Of a DNA stretch of 10,142 bases, positions 1 through 6,256 are shown one piece after another. This DNA comes from JBGOUJ01 sp041477005. GTDB lineage: Bacteria; Acidobacteriota; Terriglobia; Bryobacterales; JACQDG01. The position numbers were made by a program, and so were the translations under genes. How positions within the stretch are numbered: position 1 is the first letter of the stretch; each line of letters starts with the position of its first letter. The DNA lies in contig JBGOUJ010000250.1 in assembly GCA_041477005.1 (NCBI GenBank), positions 1 through 10,142 on the forward strand, given 5' to 3'. The notes beneath the pieces are model-generated. The model ran no database searches, had not been told where the DNA came from, and saw nothing but the letters and a program-made list of their open reading frames with translations.

Positions 1-79
1 ACCATTTTTAATTATACGGCGCCCACAGAGATCTACACCGCTCCAGACCCTCTTTCCCTCCAAGACGCTCTTCCGATCT
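1..79 (+). other. Illumina P5/i5 adapter read-through (assembly contamination)
   Basis: Positions 10-38 match the 29-nt Illumina P5 flow-cell sequence at 26 of 29 bases. Positions 39-46 (CGCTCCAG) sit exactly where an 8-nt i5 index belongs. Positions 47-79 match the 33-nt TruSeq read-1 primer at 30 of 33 bases and end in GCTCTTCCGATCT. All six mismatches (13, 22, 27, 49, 60, 63) are A/C or G/T exchanges, the base pairs typically confused in low-quality Illumina calls. This is synthetic library sequence, not genomic DNA, and no gene or regulatory site should be called in it. The alignment was made by eye against the remembered adapter sequence. Confidence 0.96.
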
Positions 80-128
80 GTGCCGGGCTATCGTGCCCTA
101 GGGATCGCCGCCGGCCCACGATGTCCTG
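80..128 (+). other. Chimeric patch between adapter and genuine sequence
   Basis: Directly after the adapter, 80-115 matches 237-272 at 34 of 36 bases; the mismatches are G to T at 94 and C to A at 100. Within it, 105-129 is identical over 25 bases to 834-858, and in the same reading frame. The patch therefore looks stitched from two internal pieces of the adjacent gene through the shared string TCGCCGCCGGC. The mismatch at 100 creates an in-frame TAG at 99-101 that blocks the membrane-protein gene. The most economical reading is a low-quality adapter-bearing read joined wrongly to the contig end. A true tandem duplication is less likely because the copied piece is scrambled in order. Confidence 0.85.
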
Positions 129-1931
129 TTTGCCGCCAGGTTCCACGGCCACCGGCTGCCGCTGATGATCATGTCGTACGTCGGCGCGCTCAAGGGCTGG
201 CTGCTGTGGCTATGGTTTCTGATAATACCAATGGGCGTGCCGGGCTATCGGGCCCTCGGGATCGCCGCCGGCGCCCTCACCGTCTGGCTGATTTTCCGGT
301 TTGTGCGGCGCTACTACGGCCCCCGGATCGCCCTCACCACCACCGCCCTGATCGCCACCGACCCGAGCTTCGTCCAAACCATCCGGCTCGATTACGGTCC
401 GGTCGCCCTGATGCAGCTCTTCAAGATGGGTGGGCTGTGCCTGCTGGCGCGATGGCTCGCCAACGGGCCACAAGCAGCGCTGACCGGCGGCTCCCGTGCT
501 GCTCTCGCCGGAGGAATGTTCCTGTTCGGACTGGGCTTGTGGGACAAGGCCAACTTCATCTGGTTCCTCGCCGGACTGGGGGCCACGGTCGTGCTGCTCT
601 ACCCGCGAGAAACGCTGGAGCGGCTCCGCGCCCGCCCTATGGCGCCGGCCATCGCAGCGGTGGCGCTTCTGGCCGGCGCCGCGCCGTTTGTGGCCTACAA
701 CTGGGAGCGCGGCGGGCAGACCTGGCGCGAGCATGGCCAATTCGAGATCCGCTGGTCGAAGCTCTTTGAGGCCCAGGGCACATTGCAAGGGAACTTCATC
801 TCGGCGCTGACCGGCGAAGACCAGCTCGATTCGTCGCCGCCGGCCCACGATGTCCTGTGGCCTCGCCTCGCCGATTGGATGTACCGGCTCGGCCGGCGCC
901 GCCGGACTATCACCCTGCCGCTGCTGGCTCTGGCCCTGCTGGTTCTCCCGCTGAACCTGTGGCTCACCAGCCGTCGAAGGCTTCTGTTGTTTCCGCTGCT
1001 GCTTTCGTTGCTGATTTACGCCTGCATGTTTGTCACCTTCGACGGGGGCGCGAGCGTCCACCACGTCATCATGGTTCAGCCGTTTCTACTGCTGTTTCTG
1101 GCGGCCTCGCTGTGGACACCCGCCGAGCGCCGGCCGCGCCCAACGGCCGCCGTCGCGGTCGCCGCAACGCTCGCCGCCCTGGCTGTGAACCTCTCCGTCA
1201 ACGCCCGGCATCTGGCCATCTACACGCGCACCGGCGGGACCGGCGGTTTCACCGACGCCGTCTACCGCCTGGTTCCCTATCTCGCCCGGAACCCCGAGCG
1301 GAAGCTTTATGCGATCGACTGGGGGTTCTCGAATCCGGTCGCGTTCGTCGGAGCGCGCTCCCACCTGCTCGTCGATGACATCTTCTTTTCCTTGAATGCC
1401 CCGCAGGACCCCGACCACTCGCAGCGAGTGGCGAAGCTCGGCGAGCTGATGCGGGATCCCAACAATGTATTTCTGCTCCACAGCCCGCAGCGGACGTTGT
1501 TCCCGACGCCGGTGAAGGAATTCTTCGCGCTCGCCGACGGCGGGATCGAGATGCGGCAAGTCGCTTATTTCGAGGAACGCTCGGGCGAGACCGTTTACGA
1601 GGTCTATCAACGGGGGACGCCGGCGCCGGCCGCGCCGGAGACGGAGGTCTCGGTCCGCTTCATCCCCGCCACCGTGGCGGCCGGCCAGGAATACGTAATC
1701 GAGGTCCCCGAATTCCCCAATTCCTGGATCGACATCGTTTATCATGTGGACCAGGTCTCGAGCGGCACGAAGACGCGCTTTTGCCATCTCGACGCCCAGG
1801 GCCGCGCGCGGGTGCCGGTGCCGCTGGGTCAGCCCGCGGTAACGGTGCGCATCACGCACATCCGGCCGAGCGGCGGGGTCTGGCGGCCGGCCCGCGGCTC
1901 GGTTACGGTGGTGACGGTGGGGAAGAAATGA
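129..1931 (+). CDS. GT39-like polytopic membrane glycosyltransferase, 5' truncated, with C-terminal Ig-like domain
   Basis: About 600 residues remain. The frame is open upstream of the first ATG (165), and the translation there (FAARFHGHRLPL) reads as real protein, so 165 is not the true start; the N-terminus, including the usual first helix and acidic catalytic loop, is lost at the contig edge. Roughly ten hydrophobic segments follow between about 200 and 1210, for example ALGIAAGALTVWLIF, GGMFLFGLGLW and LLLFPLLLSLLIYACMFV. The motifs DYGPVAL and GLWDKANFIW suit the GT39/PMT-like (GT-C) group, which transfers sugars from polyprenyl-phosphate donors outside the membrane. About 1260-1610 is a soluble domain, and about 1625-1928 is a beta-rich Ig-like tail (SWIDIVYHVDQ, then GGVWRPARGSVTV). 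The stop overlaps the next start as ATGA. Family assignment is fairly sure; donor and acceptor are unknown. Confidence 0.8.
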   Translation, partial: FAARFHGHRLPLMIMSYVGALKGWLLWLWFLIIPMGVPGYRALGIAAGALTVWLIFRFVRRYYGPRIALTTTALIATDPSFVQTIRLDYGPVALMQLFKMGGLCLLARWLANGPQAALTGGSRAALAGGMFLFGLGLWDKANFIWFLAGLGATVVLLYPRETLERLRARPMAPAIAAVALLAGAAPFVAYNWERGGQTWREHGQFEIRWSKLFEAQGTLQGNFISALTGEDQLDSSPPAHDVLWPRLADWMYRLGRRRRTITLPLLALALLVLPLNLWLTSRRRLLLFPLLLSLLIYACMFVTFDGGASVHHVIMVQPFLLLFLAASLWTPAERRPRPTAAVAVAATLAALAVNLSVNARHLAIYTRTGGTGGFTDAVYRLVPYLARNPERKLYAIDWGFSNPVAFVGARSHLLVDDIFFSLNAPQDPDHSQRVAKLGELMRDPNNVFLLHSPQRTLFPTPVKEFFALADGGIEMRQVAYFEERSGETVYEVYQRGTPAPAAPETEVSVRFIPATVAAGQEYVIEVPEFPNSWIDIVYHVDQVSSGTKTRFCHLDAQGRARVPVPLGQPAVTVRITHIRPSGGVWRPARGSVTVVTVGKK

Positions 1932-3487
1932 ACGGCGCGGAATTGTTTGTCCGGCGATTGCAGGCCCACGGAGTGGAGTGGATCGCCACGCTGTGCGGCC
2001 ACGGCCTCGACCCGCTGTTCGAGGCTTGCCGTCGCCGCGGTCTCCGTCTGATCGATACGCGCAACGAGCAGGCGGCGTCTTACGTGGCCGATGCGTGCGG
2101 CCGGCTCACGCGACGGCCCGGGGTGGTCGCCTCCTCGAGCGGCGTGGCCCACGTCAATGCGCTTACCGGCGTGACCAACGCCTGGCTCGACGGCGCGCCG
2201 CTGCTGCTGGTAAGCGGCGCCGCGGCGCTGGCGACCATGGGCCGCGGGCATTTCCAGGACCTCGATCAGGTGGCCCTGGCGGCGCCGGTGTCGAAGCTCG
2301 CCCGGCTGATCGCGAGCGTCGAGAGCATTCCGGCGCTGGTGGACGAAGCGTTTGCAACGGCGGTCGAGCCGCGACCGGGACCGGTGCACCTGACGTTTCC
2401 GATGGACGTGCAGCGGGCCGAGGTGCTCCATTCCGAAAACGCCGGCGCCCCAGGACAGCGAGACGCGGAGACGCGATCACGCGCGGAGGGACGCCGGTTG
2501 CCGCCGCTGCCTGAGATCCCCGAGGCGGAACGGCCACTGCTGATCGCCGGCAGCGGCGTCTTCTACGCCGGCCGGGCCGAGGCGTTGGCGCGGTTCTGCG
2601 GGCGTTGCGGCGTGCCGGTGGTGGCGCCCATCTGGGATCGCGGGGCGATTGACCGGCCGATCCCGGAGTTCATGGGCGTGATCGGGGCGGCGAGCGGCGG
2701 GCCGCGGCTGCTCCCGGACGCCGACCTGGTGCTGGTGTGCGGCGCGGCGGCTGATTACCGGGTGGACTACCTGGCGGGAGTCCGCGCCGTGCGGATCGAG
2801 CCGGAGCACCTCGACTCGCTGCGCCTCCCGCCGCATCCCGAGTGGTTGGCGGAGGCTCAGCAGCGGCGCGACGCGTTTCGAAGCGCCTTTGAGTGCGCGG
2901 CCCGCCGCCCTGCGGAATCCTCGCAGCCGCCCTCCGGTCTCCACGCTCTCGACGTCATCGCCGCGTTGCGCGCCGTGCTGACCCAAGACACGATCCTGCT
3001 TGTCGATGGCGGCAGCATCGGCCAATGGGTCCACCAGCTTCTGTGCGACCGTTACCCGGGGCACTGGCTCACCTGTGGCGCCAGCGGCGTGGTTGGCTGG
3101 GGGCTGCCCGGCGCCATGGCGGCGCGGCTGTGTTATCCCGATCGCCCGATCATTCTCGTTTCCGGCGACGGCGCCATGACGTTCACCGTGGCCGAGCTCG
3201 AGTGCGCCGTGCGGCAGCGGTTGCCGTTTGTCGCCGTCGTGGCCGACGATCAGGCCTGGGGGATCACCCGGGCCGGCCACGAGCGCCAGTTCGGCGAAGC
3301 GATTGCGAGCGACCTCGGACCGATCGACTTCGCGCAACTGGCCGAATCACTCGGGGCTCGAGGCGTGCGCGTCAGCGAGTCGGCGCAGATCATTGATGAG
3401 ATTCACCGCGGCCTGGAGGCCGATCGCCCCACCCTGGTCCACGTCCCGATCAAAGGAGGCAATGATGTACCCCAAGTCGCGTCGTGA
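1928..3487 (+). CDS. ThDP-dependent enzyme (acetolactate synthase / 2-hydroxyacyl-CoA lyase-like)
   Basis: 519 residues, near the usual ~550 of the family. The start is the ATG at 1928, which overlaps the upstream stop (ATGA) and follows GGGGAAG; in-frame codons before it read as low-complexity Arg/Gly/Ala. The N-terminal Pyr domain (about 1-165) carries Glu47 in TRNEQAAS, the position of the glutamate that activates ThDP. The central domain spans about 195-320 and the C-terminal PP domain about 345-510, with G413-D414-G415. The ThDP/metal motif normally continues to N-N; here it is D440-D441-Q442 in VVADDQAWG. Such enzymes decarboxylate 2-keto acids or join and split carbonyl compounds in the cytoplasm. 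Which of these it does cannot be told: IlvB, benzaldehyde lyase and oxalyl-CoA decarboxylase-type enzymes share this fold. The next gene starts inside its last codons, so the two are co-transcribed. Confidence 0.9.
   Translation: MNGAELFVRRLQAHGVEWIATLCGHGLDPLFEACRRRGLRLIDTRNEQAASYVADACGRLTRRPGVVASSSGVAHVNALTGVTNAWLDGAPLLLVSGAAALATMGRGHFQDLDQVALAAPVSKLARLIASVESIPALVDEAFATAVEPRPGPVHLTFPMDVQRAEVLHSENAGAPGQRDAETRSRAEGRRLPPLPEIPEAERPLLIAGSGVFYAGRAEALARFCGRCGVPVVAPIWDRGAIDRPIPEFMGVIGAASGGPRLLPDADLVLVCGAAADYRVDYLAGVRAVRIEPEHLDSLRLPPHPEWLAEAQQRRDAFRSAFECAARRPAESSQPPSGLHALDVIAALRAVLTQDTILLVDGGSIGQWVHQLLCDRYPGHWLTCGASGVVGWGLPGAMAARLCYPDRPIILVSGDGAMTFTVAELECAVRQRLPFVAVVADDQAWGITRAGHERQFGEAIASDLGPIDFAQLAESLGARGVRVSESAQIIDEIHRGLEADRPTLVHVPIKGGNDVPQVAS
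3452..3459 (+). promoter_or_regulatory. Strong Shine-Dalgarno (AAAGGAGG) deciding the amidohydrolase start
   Basis: AAAGGAGG lies inside the last codons of the ThDP gene. Two consecutive ATGs follow at 3462 and 3465. The spacer is only 2 nt to the first but 5 nt to the second, so the second is preferred. It shows that the downstream gene has its own ribosome entry despite the overlap. Confidence 0.75.
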
Positions 3488-5117
3488 CTTCCTCCGCTCG
3501 CTGGGCGCCGTTGCCCTGGTCCCGCCGGCGCGCACCGAGCCGGAAATGGTTCTCTACAACGGCAACATCATTACCGTGGACGCACAGCAGCCACGTGCCC
3601 AGGCGATGGCTATCGCCGGTGGGCGCTTTCTCGCCGTCGGGACCAACGACGAGATCCGCCCGCTCTCGACCGCCCGCACGCGCGCCGTCAACCTCGAAGG
3701 CAAGACGGTGGTCCCCGGTTTCATCGATGCCCACACTCACCCGGCCAGCTCCGGCCGCCGGCATCTGCGCGAAGTGGACTGCGATCTGCGCTCGATCGCC
3801 GAGATTCAGGCGGCCATCCGCAAGCGCGCCGCCGAGACGCCGGCGGGCCAATGGGTGGTGGGCTTCAAATACGACGACACCAAGACCGCCGAAGGCCGTC
3901 CGTTGACGCGCCAGGATCTCGACGCGGCGGCGCCCCGCCATCCCGTGTATATCAATCACCGCGGCGGCCACGGCTCCTACGTCAACTCGCTCGCCCTCGA
4001 TAAGGCCGACGTCAACGACAAGACGCCCGACCCGCAGGGCGGCAAATTCGAGCACGACGCGAGCGGCCACCTTACAGGCATCGTCCGCGAGCGCGCGACC
4101 GCGCCTTTCACCCACGTCATCCCCTCGCACTTCACCCGCGACGACTACCGGGAAGGGGTCAAGCTGATCGCGCGCATGATGACCCGCACCGGCCTCACCT
4201 CGGTGCACGATGTCTACGGCTCCCCGGAGGACCTGCGTGCCTATCAGGACGCGCGCGAGGCGGGCGAGCTGTTGTTCCGCGTCTACTGTTTCATCGGCTA
4301 TAGCCACATCGACCGCATGATCGCCGCCGGGGTGCGGACGGGGCTGGGCGATGAGTGGCTCCGCGTGGGCGCCATGAAGATGGTGTGCGACGGCTCGATC
4401 TCGGAGCGCACCGCCCGGCTGTCACAGCCCTATATCGGCCGGCCCAACGACTACGGCATCCAGGTGATGACCGAAGAAGAGATGTACAGCTACGGGCGCA
4501 AAGCCCACGAGGCTGGCTGGCAGATCGGCGTGCACTCCAACGGCGACGTCGCCATCGACATGACGTTGCGCCTCTACGAGCGGCTGCAGCGCGAGATGCC
4601 GCGCCGCGACCCGCGCTACCGCCTCGAACACTGCACCCTCATCAGCGATTCGCTGATCCGCCGGATGAAAGCCCTGGGCGCCATCCCCACACCCTTCTCC
4701 ACTTATGTCTACTACCACGGCGAGAAGATGCGCGAGTATGGCGCCGAGCGGCTCGACTGGATGTTCGCCCTGCGCAGCTTCCTCGACGCCGGCATTCGCC
4801 CGACCCAAGCCTCCGATTACCCGCCCGGCCCCTTCGAGCCGATGATGGCGCTTCAATCGGAGGTGACCCGCACCGACAGCAAGGGGAACGTCTGGGGCCC
4901 GCGCCAGCGCATCAGCGTGGAAGAAGCCATCCGTGTCGGGACGCTCCACGGCGCCTATGCGTCGTTCGAGGAGAACCAAAAAGGATCGATCGAAGCCGGC
5001 AAGCTGGCGGACCTGGTCGTGCTGGGCCGCGACCCGCTGAAGGAGGATCCGCAATCGCTGATTACGATTCCCATCGAGCGGACCATGGTAGGCGGCCGGT
5101 GGGTGTTCGAGGCGTGA
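3465..5117 (+). CDS. Tat-exported amidohydrolase family 3 (YtcJ/NfdA-like)
   Basis: 550 residues. The N-terminus is a twin-arginine leader, S5-R6-R7-D8-F9-L10-R11, followed by a short hydrophobic stretch (SLGAVALVPPA), so the enzyme is probably exported folded with its metals. The body is a metal-dependent amidohydrolase of the YtcJ type. The N-terminal beta-sandwich strand reads MVLYNGNIITVD. The metal pair H90-x-H92 lies in GFIDAHTHP, a likely metal-bridging lysine K305 in GAMKMVCDGSISERTA, further His ligands H357 (VHSNGD) and H389 (RLEHCTLIS), and the catalytic Asp D451 in QASDYPP. The C-terminus returns to the sandwich (GKLADLVVLGRDPL). All expected ligands are present, so it should be active. 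Relatives hydrolyse N-substituted formamides and other amides or cyclic amides; the substrate here is unknown. It overlaps the ThDP gene by 23 nt and is the last gene of the plus-strand group. Confidence 0.92.
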   Translation: MYPKSRRDFLRSLGAVALVPPARTEPEMVLYNGNIITVDAQQPRAQAMAIAGGRFLAVGTNDEIRPLSTARTRAVNLEGKTVVPGFIDAHTHPASSGRRHLREVDCDLRSIAEIQAAIRKRAAETPAGQWVVGFKYDDTKTAEGRPLTRQDLDAAAPRHPVYINHRGGHGSYVNSLALDKADVNDKTPDPQGGKFEHDASGHLTGIVRERATAPFTHVIPSHFTRDDYREGVKLIARMMTRTGLTSVHDVYGSPEDLRAYQDAREAGELLFRVYCFIGYSHIDRMIAAGVRTGLGDEWLRVGAMKMVCDGSISERTARLSQPYIGRPNDYGIQVMTEEEMYSYGRKAHEAGWQIGVHSNGDVAIDMTLRLYERLQREMPRRDPRYRLEHCTLISDSLIRRMKALGAIPTPFSTYVYYHGEKMREYGAERLDWMFALRSFLDAGIRPTQASDYPPGPFEPMMALQSEVTRTDSKGNVWGPRQRISVEEAIRVGTLHGAYASFEENQKGSIEAGKLADLVVLGRDPLKEDPQSLITIPIERTMVGGRWVFEA

Positions 5118-5184
5118 TCAGGCGATCTCGGACGAGCACCGTCCCAGAATCAAGCCCTCCCTGGCCAGCGCCACATATGGCCGC

Positions 5185-5211
5185 CGCCGCAATCGCCGCA
5201 ATCGCCGCAAA
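5185..5211 (+). repeat. Short 9-bp tandem repeat (CGCCGCAAT, about 2.9 copies)
   Basis: The unit CGCCGCAAT occurs at 5185-5193 and 5194-5202, and as CGCCGCAAA at 5203-5211. It sits in the 142-bp spacer between the amidohydrolase stop and the DUF5658 start. It is too short to assign a function; slippage or a chance microsatellite is the simplest explanation. Confidence 0.7.
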
Positions 5212-5218
5212 AGTCATA

Positions 5219-5247
5219 TTGCATTCCAGCCAGACGTGGAGTAGGCT
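5219..5247 (+). promoter_or_regulatory. Possible weak sigma-70-like promoter before the DUF5658 gene
   Basis: TTGCAT at 5219-5224 (four of six -35 bases) is followed after 17 nt by TAGGCT at 5242-5247 (three of six -10 bases, including the key first T, A and final T). It lies just ahead of the ribosome site AGGGAAG (5248-5254). If used, transcription would start within or just before the GTG codon, which leaves little leader and clashes with use of that ribosome site. The match is weak and the call is tentative. Confidence 0.2.
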
Positions 5248-5259
5248 AGGGAAGAACCC

Positions 5260-5580
5260 GTGACCCAGGATTTGACATTCCCCCGCCGTGCTGCCGGTGG
5301 ACATCGCGGTAGCGCGTGGATGACCTGGCTGGTGCTCTTTCTCTTCCTGGACATCTGCACAACCATTATCGGTCTAAGCTTCGGCTATCGCGAACTGAAC
5401 CCAGTCGTTTCCTCGATGATGCATGTGATCGGCCTGCGAGGCTTGCTGCTCTCCAAGTTTCTCTCCGCGGGGTTGGGCGGGTATTTCCTTTACAGCGGCC
5501 GGCTGGTCCTGCTGCGGCGGGTCACTGTGCTGATGGGCATGGTTGTGGGGTGGAACCTGTTCTGGCTGGCAGCCCATTAG
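5260..5580 (+). CDS. Small integral membrane protein, DUF5658 family
   Basis: 106 residues from a GTG start. AGGGAAG at 5248-5254 ends 5 nt before it; an in-frame ATG at 5320 would give an 86-residue version that begins right at the first helix. A basic hydrophilic N-terminus (about 20 residues) precedes three hydrophobic segments: about 22-41, 57-79 and 86-105. The recognisable features are D31 followed by T34-T35 in the first helix, the ReLNPv motif (E45, N47, P48) just after it, and K66 in the second helix. This is the pattern of DUF5658, a small inner-membrane family of unknown function. It points toward the minus-strand operon and ends 72 bp from that operon's last stop. No function is inferred. 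Confidence 0.8.
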   Translation: MTQDLTFPRRAAGGHRGSAWMTWLVLFLFLDICTTIIGLSFGYRELNPVVSSMMHVIGLRGLLLSKFLSAGLGGYFLYSGRLVLLRRVTVLMGMVVGWNLFWLAAH

Positions 5581-5652
5581 GGCCGTTCCAACTCAATGCG
5601 CCCAGGCGACCGCACGGCGCCGAAAGGTCCCGGGCGGGGGTGCTGGCGCAGC

Positions 5653-6255
5653 CTACACCGGCGACTTCTCCAGCAGTTTTTTCACCACTTCCTCGGGACA
5701 GCCGTTGAACTCCGCGACCGCCGTGTTACCGGCGTAACCGAGATCTTCAATTCCCACCTTGCTGGAATAGAAAGCGTCCACGGTCCAACTGCGCATGAGG
5801 GCGAAGAAGGCCACGCCGGGGGCGAGCTCGCGGGGCGCCTGGTCGCGGTAGGCGATGCTGTCGAGCATTTCCTTCTGTTGCGACTGGCTGCATTCGAGAA
5901 ACGCCTTTCCGTGGCGTGACTCCATCTGATGGTCGAGCCAAGCCAGGCCGCCGGTGAAGGAGTTGGCGAGCTTCGGGTCGGTGGCGGCGATCACTTCAAT
6001 AAATTCGGCGGTTCCAGCCTCGATGCCGCCCTTCGAGCGCTCATCGGGCGGGATGATCCAGTTGGAAAGGTTCCGGAGTGTTTTGAATTCGTGCTCGTTG
6101 AAGACCTTGCGGCCGGTGGGGGCTGAAGCCGGGAGCGCGGGTTTGTGCTCTGTGTGCCCGGTAGCGCCCTGCTGGGCGACCGCCGCCGCCGGGACCGCTC
6201 CGGCAGTCACCGAAGCGGCGATCTGGTAAAGCACCTCGCGTCGCGTGGTCGGCAT
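5653..6255 (-). CDS. Gluconate 2-dehydrogenase subunit 3 family protein (Tat leader)
   Basis: 200 residues. The start ATG follows AGGAAG by 8 nt and lies 1 nt after the stop of the GMC gene, so the two are translationally linked. The leader has R5-R6 in TTRREVLYQIA, then an alanine-rich stretch ending AAAVA-Q28, a plausible cleavage site after A27. The mature part is alpha-helical with family motifs: FNEHEFKTLRNLSNWIIPPD, a central GLAWLD (about 103-108), and FYSSKVGIEDLGYAGN near the C-terminus. In characterised gluconate, fructose and FAD-glucose dehydrogenases the small subunit binds the flavoprotein and supplies the only export signal. It very probably does the same here for the adjacent GMC subunit. 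No cytochrome c subunit gene is present in the window, so the electron acceptor is unknown. Confidence 0.92.
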   Translation of the reverse strand: MPTTRREVLYQIAASVTAGAVPAAAVAQQGATGHTEHKPALPASAPTGRKVFNEHEFKTLRNLSNWIIPPDERSKGGIEAGTAEFIEVIAATDPKLANSFTGGLAWLDHQMESRHGKAFLECSQSQQKEMLDSIAYRDQAPRELAPGVAFFALMRSWTVDAFYSSKVGIEDLGYAGNTAVAEFNGCPEEVVKKLLEKSPV

Positions 6256-6256
6256 A

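Noticed and set aside
80..769. 229-residue plus-strand open frame starting at the adapter junction
   Set aside because: It begins in the chimeric patch, is Arg/Pro-rich without motifs, and lies out of frame with the convincing membrane protein.
210..1064. 284-residue minus-strand open frame
   Set aside because: Gln/Gly/Arg-rich shadow of the hydrophobic glycosyltransferase; no domain recognised.
1781..1927. Upstream extension of the ThDP enzyme
   Set aside because: The added 49 codons read as Arg/Gly/Ala-rich antisense-like text inside the glycosyltransferase gene; the ATGA start at 1928 has a ribosome site and fits the family N-terminus.
5130..5144. Hairpin GGACG-AGCAC-CGTCC as a terminator after the amidohydrolase
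   Set aside because: The stem is only 5 bp and is not followed by a T run.
5272..5277. Perfect -35 hexamer TTGACA
   Set aside because: No -10-like hexamer lies 16-18 nt downstream (the region is CGGTGG), and it sits inside the first codons of the DUF5658 gene.
5581..5652. Bidirectional terminator between the convergent genes
   Set aside because: GC-rich short palindromes such as CGGCGCCG are present but there is no extended stem with a T run on either strand.
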